Below, piece by piece: positions 57,983-64,000 of a DNA stretch of 64,000 bases (positions within the stretch are counted from its first letter, which is position 1; the number at the start of each line of letters is the position of its first letter). This stretch comes from Caldifarciminota bacterium. GTDB taxonomy: Bacteria > Hydrothermota > UBA3073 > JACQXS01 > JAGMCI01. The translations under genes were made by a program, and so were the position numbers. The DNA lies in NCBI GenBank assembly GCA_023129325.1, contig JAGMCI010000011.1, forward strand, positions 89,566 to 153,565, in the 5' to 3' direction. A model generated the notes under the pieces. That model was not told where the DNA came from. It saw nothing but the letters and a program-made list of their open reading frames with translations, and searched no databases.

Positions 57983-59641
57983 TTAAAACACATCTATCAT
58001 TCTTGCCAAGGCTGCTTTTCCTCTATATTCAGGTAGAAGCATTGGAGACCTTCTTTCTTTTTTTATCCCAGCATTTTTAAGCATTTTTACATATTTCTTC
58101 ATATGCTCAAGTGTCAGTTTCCCTTGTTTCCTGCCAGATTTTACATATTCTGCGGAATAGATTCCGGCTCTTCTACCAAATACCATAGTATCAAGAGTTG
58201 AATTTCCCATAAGTCTATTTTTGCCATGAACACCACCAGAGACTTCACCTGCGACGAATAAACCCTTTACATTTGTTTTTCCTTCTGGGTCTGTTTCTAC
58301 GCCTCCATTTTGATAGTGAAGAGTTGGAAAGACAAGCACAGGGTCTTTGCACATATCTATATCATATCTATTGAACATTCTTTTCATTCCTGGAAAAGCT
58401 TTGTCTATATAGCCTTTGCCATTCTTTATTTCAATCATAGGAGTATCAAGCCACACACCTCTCAGTCCTGTTGGAGTTGTAATACCCTTATTCCTGACAT
58501 AACATTCTCTTATTAAAGCAGATGCTTCAACATCTCTTGGTTCAAGGGGAAATACAAATGCTTCTCCATCTTTATTTACTGGTTGAGCTCCTGCGCTTCT
58601 AAGCTTTTCAGTAAGGAGGTAGCCTATTACCTGCACTGGATAAGCGGCACCTGTTGGATGATATTGGACTGTATCTGTATCTCTTAATTTTGCACCTGCA
58701 CGATATGCAAGGACGATACCATCAGCAGTGGCACCATAGTGATTAGTAGTTGGAAATCCTCTTATATGCAGTCTTCCAAAACCACCTGTGGCAAGAATAG
58801 TAGCCTTAGATTCTACTATTTTATATTCTCCTGTTTCAAGATTATAGAGAACTGCACCAGTAACTCTATTATTACCATCGGTCAAGAGTTCAATTACAGG
58901 GAAGTGTTCGATGCAAGAGATTTCCTTATTTTTGAACTCATCTCTTATTACTCTAAATTCCTCAAGTCCTGTATAGTCTCTACAAGAATGCATTCTCCTC
59001 ACTGAGGTGCCACCTCCCCATTTCTCAACGAAATCTCCATTTTCTTCTCTATCAATTATTACTCCTAACTCGCAAAGCCAGTGTATTATGAAGGGAGCAT
59101 CAGTTACGAGGGCTCGAAGGACATCTGGCTTATTAGTGAAGTGCCCTCCTCCAATGGAATCCAAGAAATGCCTTTGCAAAGAGTCATTTGGTCGGTCTGC
59201 TGCTTGAGTTCCACCCTCTGCCATTATTGAATTACAATCACCGTGCCTTAATTTATTTACGAGAAGAATTTTATCTTTTCCGATTCCCTGTTTATTTGCC
59301 CAGATAGCTGCTGATGTTCCTGCAAGGCCACCCCCTATTATCAAAATATCTACACTATAATCGACACTTTTAATATCAATTTCTCCTTCCTCTATAAGAG
59401 GATAGGCTTCAAGTAAATCTGCTACCGGGTCAGGGGCAATATCACCCTTATTTTGCCCAATTGATATTTTCCTCTTGCCACCAGGGGCATAATCTGGATG
59501 AAGCTTAAGTACTTCTTCTTGTTCTTCTCTGGTCATAGATTTTGGAACATAGTCTTTCCTCTTATTTCTCGTCTTGTTAACTATGTCTATTGCTTTTCGC
59601 ATATACTCAGGATAACCTTCAATATATTTTATCTCAGCCAT
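57983..59641 (-). CDS. Fumarate reductase/succinate dehydrogenase-type flavoprotein (Tfr/Sdh A-like)
   Basis: FAD-binding subunit: DILIIGGGLAGTSAAIWANKQG (dinucleotide fold), MAEGGTQAA, KATILATGGFGRL, DTVQYHPTG with the active-site His, and VAGEVSGGVHGKNRLMGNSTLD with the catalytic Arg. 552 residues: an unusual 95-residue N-terminal extension (YPEYMRKAIDIVNKTRNKRKDYVPK ...), and the usual C-terminal helical domain is shortened. It probably interconverts fumarate and succinate. It is the last gene of an hdrC-hdrB-frdB-frdA operon. Confidence 0.88.
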   Translation of the reverse strand: MAEIKYIEGYPEYMRKAIDIVNKTRNKRKDYVPKSMTREEQEEVLKLHPDYAPGGKRKISIGQNKGDIAPDPVADLLEAYPLIEEGEIDIKSVDYSVDILIIGGGLAGTSAAIWANKQGIGKDKILLVNKLRHGDCNSIMAEGGTQAADRPNDSLQRHFLDSIGGGHFTNKPDVLRALVTDAPFIIHWLCELGVIIDREENGDFVEKWGGGTSVRRMHSCRDYTGLEEFRVIRDEFKNKEISCIEHFPVIELLTDGNNRVTGAVLYNLETGEYKIVESKATILATGGFGRLHIRGFPTTNHYGATADGIVLAYRAGAKLRDTDTVQYHPTGAAYPVQVIGYLLTEKLRSAGAQPVNKDGEAFVFPLEPRDVEASALIRECYVRNKGITTPTGLRGVWLDTPMIEIKNGKGYIDKAFPGMKRMFNRYDIDMCKDPVLVFPTLHYQNGGVETDPEGKTNVKGLFVAGEVSGGVHGKNRLMGNSTLDTMVFGRRAGIYSAEYVKSGRKQGKLTLEHMKKYVKMLKNAGIKKERRSPMLLPEYRGKAALARMIDVF

Positions 59642-59904
59642 CTATCCCTCCCAAAGAAATTAAAAAATCAAATTTCAAAAATCAAAATTACCTGCCTCGT
59701 CGGCAAGGCGGGCATATCAAAATGCAAAATTATAAACACGAATATCCATTCACTCCGTTAGATAGTAAACATCTAACGGGGCGGGTAAAACGAATTACAC
59801 AAATTGTTTTAATTCGTGGCATTTGGTAAATTCGTACAATTCGTGTTTCCATTTTTAATTTTTGATTTGTCATTTTGATATTTTATTTTTGATATTTAAT
59901 ATCG
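59642..59904. other. Repeat-rich spacer between frdA and frdB
   Basis: Contains AAATCAAATTTCAAAAATC words, a CCTGCCTCGTCGGCAAGGCGGGC unit (about 59690), the CTCCGTTAGATA...ATCTAACGGGG palindrome at 59752-59780, and ATTCGTGG/ACGAATT words. No gene seen. Same-strand genes on both sides. Confidence 0.6.
59752..59780. repeat. CTCCGTTAGAT/ATCTAACGGGG palindrome
   Basis: Second copy of the 5545-5576 element. Confidence 0.75.
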
Positions 59905-60660
59905 TCAATCTGGTTCTCTTTTTCTTTCAGCATATAGTTTTTCAAGTTCTTTCCTGTTGAGGTGTATAATTTCATCCATCTCTTTATCAAACTTACCCTT
60001 TTTTATCTCTTTTAATCTTTTTTCAAGGTGTTCTGGTTCAGGATTATCATACCGTCCATACATCCTTCTCCCTAATTGAGCTATATGGTATTGCACAATC
60101 TCTGCAGGACACCTTATTGCACAAAGCCCGCATTGAATGCAATCAAATGAATCTTCAGTGATTCCCTCAAAATCACCCTTCAGTGCGGCTTGAACATAGT
60201 CCATTACCTCTAAGTCCTGTGGACATGCCTTTGTGCAGGTATTGCAACTTACACATCTTGCAAGCTCTGGATAATATTTGAAAAATACATTGATGTTATA
60301 CTCCTCTTTACTAATATCATAAATAGCTTTCTCTGCAGGCGTAAATGGGATTTGAACAAGATACATCCCATCCTCAACTCTTGTTTGGCATGCCATACCA
60401 GTTTCAAGTTTATATTCCCCTTTCCTCCGGTAAACTGTAGAACAAGCTCCACAAAAGCCCTGTCTGCATCCGCAACCCCTTATAAATTTATATCCCGCAT
60501 ACTCCATCGCAGTTAATATTGTGAGGTCAGCCGGAACCCTATATCCTCTCCCCATTATGTAAATTGTTACCCAATTTTTAATGTCCTTTTCATCAACCCC
60601 TGTAGTAATTGACTTGCTTGCCTCGGCAATCCTATCCATAATATTCTTTCCTTCTTTCAT
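59905..60660 (-). CDS. Fumarate reductase/succinate dehydrogenase-type iron-sulfur protein
   Basis: 251 residues. [2Fe-2S] region RGCGCRQGFCGACSTVYR with the last ligand in GMACQTRV, then CVSCNTCTKACPQDLEV and CIQCGLCAIRCPAEIV. SD AGGAGG before the ATG. It passes electrons between the flavoprotein and the HdrB-like subunit next upstream. In methanogen thiol:fumarate reductase the FrdB-like and HdrB-like parts are fused; here they are separate genes. Confidence 0.88.
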   Translation of the reverse strand: MKEGKNIMDRIAEASKSITTGVDEKDIKNWVTIYIMGRGYRVPADLTILTAMEYAGYKFIRGCGCRQGFCGACSTVYRRKGEYKLETGMACQTRVEDGMYLVQIPFTPAEKAIYDISKEEYNINVFFKYYPELARCVSCNTCTKACPQDLEVMDYVQAALKGDFEGITEDSFDCIQCGLCAIRCPAEIVQYHIAQLGRRMYGRYDNPEPEHLEKRLKEIKKGKFDKEMDEIIHLNRKELEKLYAERKREPD

Positions 60661-60668
60661 AAAACCTC

Positions 60669-61565
60669 CTATAAAAGTTTTTTGTCTATTAGCAATGGTC
60701 TTGGGTTTATATAGTTTAAATCAAAACTACAATATTTTTCACCCAAACCAAAGGCAATTGCCATGAGTTGGGTGAAATAAAAAACAGGAATTTGTTTAAA
60801 ATCCTGATGTTTTTCCTTGACCTCTTTTTGCCTGTTATCTAAATTAAAAGCGCATAGAGGACAACTTGTTGTTATTGCAAAAGCTCCCTCTCTTTGAGCA
60901 TGTGTAAGAATATCATATGTTAGTTCGGAAACTACATATTTGTCTTGAACTGTCTGATAACTGCCACAGCATACCTTTTTATACGGATTGTCAATAACTT
61001 CTGCCCCTAAGGATTCAAGTAATTCTGCTTGAATTGTAGGGTCTTCTGGGTCGTCTATTCCTACCTCTTTTGGCCTTAAAAGCATGCATCCATAATAGGG
61101 AGCAATTTTTAGATTTTTGAGAGGTTTTTTTACTTTTTCTTTTACTTTCTCAAAACCAGTCTTCTTTAATAGCTCCAAAAAATGGATAACCTCTACATTT
61201 CCATTATAATCTTCTTCAAGATACATAAGGTCATTTATTTTCTTAAAGTCATCAGGATTTTCTTTTACACGAAGATTAGCTCTTTTTAATGTGTTATAGC
61301 ACATAGAACATAAAGTAACTAATCTATGCTCATCTTTTACAATGCCATTTCCATTCATTTCCTGGACCCTGATTAGATTCCTTATCGGAGCAATATGATG
61401 AATTAAATCATCGCTCGTTAAAGAGAAAACAGTACCACAACAGTTCCATCTTGGAAGTTCAATTAATTCTATGTCCAGTATTTTGGCAGATTCTATGGCA
61501 GAAATCTCAAAATTCTTTGCGGATGTCTTAAGAGTACATCCAGGGTAATATGGTAGTTTAATCAT
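60669..61565 (-). CDS. hdrB: HdrB-like subunit with two CCG domains (SdhE/TfrB-type)
   Basis: 298 residues with two cysteine-rich repeats: YYPGCTLKTSA...WNCCGTVF...TLCSMCYN and YYGCMLLRP...KVCCGSYQT...TSCPLCAFN. Each repeat (C..CCG..C..C) binds a noncubane [4Fe-4S] cluster in heterodisulfide reductase or an SdhE quinone/thiol-reducing site. It may reduce a disulfide or quinone in an E-type succinate:acceptor complex. Confidence 0.88.
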   Translation of the reverse strand: MIKLPYYPGCTLKTSAKNFEISAIESAKILDIELIELPRWNCCGTVFSLTSDDLIHHIAPIRNLIRVQEMNGNGIVKDEHRLVTLCSMCYNTLKRANLRVKENPDDFKKINDLMYLEEDYNGNVEVIHFLELLKKTGFEKVKEKVKKPLKNLKIAPYYGCMLLRPKEVGIDDPEDPTIQAELLESLGAEVIDNPYKKVCCGSYQTVQDKYVVSELTYDILTHAQREGAFAITTSCPLCAFNLDNRQKEVKEKHQDFKQIPVFYFTQLMAIAFGLGEKYCSFDLNYINPRPLLIDKKLL

Positions 61566-61647
61566 ATCAAAAATAAAAAAGCAAAAAGCAAAAATACAAA
61601 AAACAACTTTTTCTCTTTAATTTTTTATCTGTCATTTTGATATTTAA

Positions 61648-61662
61648 TCCGCCTAAGGCGGA
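61648..61662. repeat. TCCGCCTAAGGCGGA palindrome
   Basis: Intergenic copy between hdrB and hdrC. Confidence 0.7.
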
Positions 61663-61683
61663 TTGATATTTGATTTTTCTTCA

Positions 61684-62088
61684 TTATCCTGTAAACTTCC
61701 GAAAACTACTTATTAAGGCAATCTGTGGTAACCTGTTAATCTCATTCTCAGGAATTTTCTTTATATCAATATGGTCTATTGCTTGCCTCAATTTTACCTG
61801 TCTCAATGCTTCTGCTACTTTTGATAAGTCCAAGCCACGCGGACATCTCACTGTGCAAGCAAAACAGGAAGCACAAAGCCACATAGCCTTAGAATCCATA
61901 ACATCCATTTGTCCTAACTGAACTTTTCTCATCATCTGAGAAGGAGTTATGTCCATCTCAGAAATCATAGGGCAACTCCCAGAACAAACACCACACTGGT
62001 CACATAGAGTTACTGTCTCTCCGCTTAACTCGTTAATCTTGTCTAAAAACTTTACATTCTCAGAAGAGATTACAATCTTTTTAATCAT
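61684..62088 (-). CDS. hdrC: HdrC-like iron-sulfur protein
   Basis: 134 residues with two [4Fe-4S] motifs, CDQCGVCSGSCPMISEMDITPSQMMR and CASCFACTVRCPRGLDL. HdrC links HdrB to HdrA. No hdrA is in the window; it could lie beyond the right edge, or the partner may be the fumarate reductase. Confidence 0.88.
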   Translation of the reverse strand: MIKKIVISSENVKFLDKINELSGETVTLCDQCGVCSGSCPMISEMDITPSQMMRKVQLGQMDVMDSKAMWLCASCFACTVRCPRGLDLSKVAEALRQVKLRQAIDHIDIKKIPENEINRLPQIALISSFRKFTG

Positions 62089-62098
62089 TCCTAAATTC

Positions 62099-62770
62099 TT
62101 AAAACTTATATCTCAAAATTTCAACGCCTGTTCTATAAGCTAAGTAATTTGAAGTATCATCCAATCTAATGTGAATTTCAGGAAGCCCTAAATTAAATCC
62201 CTCATTATCAAAGTTAAATAAAGCTCCGTATCTATGCTCCCTTTTTGCAGTCAAGTTAAATAACGCTGTTGCTCCAATAGATTGACTGAGCACAAAGACA
62301 CTGAATTTCAATCCGTCCGAACCTTTTTCCCCAATCATTGCTATACCAGCAGCTCCAAGAACAGTCCCTAAGGTGCTACCAAGTAATGATGACCAGAAAG
62401 ACCCTGCAGAGTCTCCCAAGTTGCCTACTATGTAAACACCTGTTGCACTTCCTAAAATCGACCCGCCCAAGCCAATTACACCAGCTAATAAAAGAGCCAT
62501 CACAGACTCTCCAATTAACTCTCCTATATTTTGTGGATCCTTTGAAGATAAGAATAAAAGGCCCACAACTCCTCCACATGCCAATCCCGTAATAGAACCT
62601 ACAGTGCCAGCAGTTATTTCTCCTACTGTCTTTAGCATGCCCGGACCTCTGCTTTTCTCGGGGGGATTACTCTTCTGAACAGATTGGGCTATTAGAACAT
62701 CAGATAATAAAAGTAAAGTCACACAAACAATGGCTAAAAACTTTCTTCTTATTACAACCTTCTTAATCAT
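62099..62770 (-). CDS. Exported glycine-rich protein, unknown
   Basis: Signal peptide (KFLAIVCVTLLLLSDVLIAQ), then Gly-rich hydrophobic segments (GTVGSITGLACGGVVGLLFL, LLAGVIGLGGSILGSATGVYIVG, LLGSTLGTVLGAAGIAMIG), like glycine-zipper membrane proteins. It ends with beta-like AYRTGVEILRYKF, suggestive of an outer-membrane protein. Start at 62770 overlaps the protease stop (ATGA). Unexpected between hydrogenase and hdr genes. Confidence 0.6.
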   Translation of the reverse strand: MIKKVVIRRKFLAIVCVTLLLLSDVLIAQSVQKSNPPEKSRGPGMLKTVGEITAGTVGSITGLACGGVVGLLFLSSKDPQNIGELIGESVMALLLAGVIGLGGSILGSATGVYIVGNLGDSAGSFWSSLLGSTLGTVLGAAGIAMIGEKGSDGLKFSVFVLSQSIGATALFNLTAKREHRYGALFNFDNEGFNLGLPEIHIRLDDTSNYLAYRTGVEILRYKF

Positions 62771-63276
62771 ATTATTTCCCTCATTATTTCTTGTGCAATT
62801 CTTGGAATACTTGCCTCTACTTTTCCTGTGCATTTCTCATTAAAGGTAGTATTGTTCTCTACTTCTATAGCATAAATATCAATAATCTTTGGTATCTTAT
62901 AGCCAACTTTTTTGCCAAGCTTGATAGCTGTCAAAAAATCAATACCATGAGAATTTGATAAGTGTGTAGAAGCAATCTCCTGGTTGCGACCACAGGATTT
63001 AGTAGGTATTTCTAATTTATAAACCTCACCCAGCTTGCCTTTTTCCGTTTTTATTGAGTCAATAATTACTAATCTATCATAGCCATCAATCTCATCCAGA
63101 ATAGAAAGTCCACCAATACTTCCCTCCTTAAATTCAATCTCAGTATTCTGATTTCTGATTTCTGACTTCCCTGCCTTGCCGGCAGGCAGGTGATTTCTGA
63201 TTTCTTGTACCACCCTTATCCCAATCCCATCATCCGAAAGAATAGGATTGCCCAGCCCAAATACTAATGTCCTCAT
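62767..63276 (-). CDS. [NiFe] hydrogenase maturation protease
   Basis: HycI/HyaD/HupD family: TLVFGLGNPILSDDGIGIRVV with the Ni-binding Asp, DRLVIIDSI, and STHLSNSHGIDFLTAI. It trims the large subunit (next gene upstream) after Ni insertion. ATG 63276 is used; 23 further in-frame codons upstream are written in a hairpin repeat. A CCTGCCTTGCCGGCAGGCAGG palindrome (63170-63190) and GATTTCTGATTTCTGA words are read in frame as LPAGKAGKSEIRNQN. Confidence 0.88.
   Translation of the reverse strand: MRTLVFGLGNPILSDDGIGIRVVQEIRNHLPAGKAGKSEIRNQNTEIEFKEGSIGGLSILDEIDGYDRLVIIDSIKTEKGKLGEVYKLEIPTKSCGRNQEIASTHLSNSHGIDFLTAIKLGKKVGYKIPKIIDIYAIEVENNTTFNEKCTGKVEASIPRIAQEIMREII
63170..63190. repeat. CCTGCCTTGCCGGCAGGCAGG palindrome inside the hydrogenase protease gene
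   Basis: In frame, in a loop following the first strand-helix unit. Confidence 0.75.
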
Positions 63277-63281
63277 CTTAG

Positions 63282-63343
63282 GCACTCCGCTATGGAGTGC
63301 AACAACGATGTTGTTGCATGCAAAATCACCGATTTTGCACTCC
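63282..63343. repeat. Multi-hairpin element between hydrogenase large subunit and its protease
   Basis: GCACTCC-GCTAT-GGAGTGC, then AACAAC-GAT-GTTGTT, then GCAAAATC-ACC-GATTTTGC, ending ACTCC. GGAGT (63294-63298) can also pair with ACTCC (63339-63343), closing a two-arm cloverleaf. Confidence 0.8.
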
Positions 63344-63346
63344 AAA

Positions 63347-64000
63347 TCATCTTCTCAATGTTTTTATTACCTCACCGCTTGAATTGTGAATATTGACCTC
63401 AAGTGGCATTTGCCCGGGCAGAGAATGCGTAGCACAAGCAAGACAAGGGTCATAAGCCCTGAATGCCATTTCAACCATGTTAAGGAGACTATCGTCAACT
63501 TTGCCTCCCTTTATAAGTGATTTAGCCGCTTTCTCAATAGACATACACATTGGAGCAGCATTATTTTGAGTCGCAACAATTAGGTTTACATCTGTGATGA
63601 TGCCTTTCTCATCAGTCTTATAATGGTGATAAAGTGTCCCCCGCGGTGCCTCAACTACTCCAATGCCTTCCGTAGGAATCTCAGTTGGTATGTTCCGGAC
63701 ATTTGGGTCAGTGAGTTCAGGGTCTTCTGCTAATTCAAGCATCCGCTCAGCTCCATAAAGCGTCTCAATAAGTCGCGCCCAATGAAATGCTAAAGTATTA
63801 TGAACAGGCTTACCGCCTAACACATCATACATTTTTTCATATTCTTTTTGCGCTAATTTAGTAGTCATACCATCCGCTACATTTAATCTCGCAAGTGGTG
63901 CAACACGATAAATTCCACTGTCCTTACCATCTATAAATCCCTTCCAACCTATATTTTTAAGATAGGAAAATTTTACATAGGTCCAGGGCTCAACATGCTC
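63347..64000 (-). CDS. [NiFe] hydrogenase large subunit, partial (group 3/Mvh-like)
   Basis: The frame enters from the right edge and reads EHVEPWTYVKFSYLKNIGWKGF, DSGIYRVAPLARLNVADGM, APRGTLYHHYKTDEKG, VNLIVATQNNAAPMCMSIEKAA and the C-terminal Ni ligands AYDPCLACATH with the cleaved tail SLPGQMPLEV. This is close to F420-nonreducing/methyl-viologen hydrogenases and bidirectional group 3 enzymes. The N-terminal CxxC lies outside the window. It pairs with the maturation protease downstream and, across one gene, HdrCB. Confidence 0.93.
   Translation of the reverse strand, partial: EHVEPWTYVKFSYLKNIGWKGFIDGKDSGIYRVAPLARLNVADGMTTKLAQKEYEKMYDVLGGKPVHNTLAFHWARLIETLYGAERMLELAEDPELTDPNVRNIPTEIPTEGIGVVEAPRGTLYHHYKTDEKGIITDVNLIVATQNNAAPMCMSIEKAAKSLIKGGKVDDSLLNMVEMAFRAYDPCLACATHSLPGQMPLEVNIHNSSGEVIKTLRR

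Overview
The window is 64 kb of AT-rich bacterial chromosome from an anaerobic diderm. An LptE-like lipoprotein, several other lipoproteins, a SPOR-domain protein and a TPR lipoprotein point to an outer membrane. 2-oxoacid:ferredoxin oxidoreductase, RnfC, HdrB/HdrC-like proteins, a fumarate-reductase-like pair and a group 3-type [NiFe] hydrogenase point to anaerobic, ferredoxin-based energy metabolism. A gingipain-type C25 peptidase ending in a FlgD-like/type IX-secretion-like tail fits lineages near the FCB group (WOR-3, Cloacimonadota, Marinimicrobia and similar candidate phyla). This placement is inference; there is no rRNA or tRNA gene to test it. Gene content is mostly housekeeping and the genes are tightly packed.

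Layout. 1-3.8 kb (minus): a repeat-rich lipoprotein, TrkA/TrkH potassium uptake, ribosomal protein S20. 3.9-6.8 kb (plus): JAMM protease, purM, a UbiA-type prenyltransferase, a small membrane protein. 6.8-11.9 kb (minus): folC, a SPOR lipoprotein, and the vitamin group pdxJ-thiE-thiD2. 12-18.2 kb (plus): a large secreted C25 peptidase, then purE-murA-lipoprotein. 18.2-22.9 and 24.3-26.2 kb: an accessory stretch of plus-strand genes (TIM-barrel, GNAT, two zinc peptidases, TraB-like, AbiEii-like nucleotidyltransferase) with integron attC-like sequences between some of them, interrupted by ispG-panD. 26.2-28.6 kb: truncated glmU, LytR_C protein, rsfS, flavodoxin. 28.6-38.9 kb: a beta-propeller protein, rpiB, accD, TPR lipoprotein, cca, lptE, amidohydrolase, xerD, rsmD. 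38.9-45.6 kb: saccharopine-type lysine catabolism (LKR, SDH, class III aminotransferase) with a DNA methyltransferase and two unknown genes inserted. 45.6-48.8 kb: radical SAM protein, pilin, rnfC. 48.8-56.9 kb (minus): sirtuin, sucC-sucD, and a duplicated KorAB module with shared KorD and KorC. 57-64 kb (minus): an unknown gene between two cloverleaf repeats, a fumarate-reductase-like A and B with HdrB and HdrC, and a hydrogenase large subunit with its maturation protease. The last two blocks together would link 2-oxoglutarate, succinyl-CoA, succinate and fumarate with ferredoxin and H2.

Two things run through the whole window. First, many short palindromic repeats from several families sit not only between genes but in frame inside conserved genes (thiE, ispG, glmU, purM, trkH, folC, rsfS, rsmD, a sirtuin, an amidohydrolase and others). 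Some are nested in each other, and some tile exactly into cloverleaf structures. They resemble the in-frame palindromic elements of Rickettsia in behaviour, but the sequences differ. Second, about ten operons have a clear -35/-10 promoter whose predicted start point falls 0-6 bases before the start codon with no Shine-Dalgarno site, which suggests leaderless mRNAs alongside ordinary SD-led genes.
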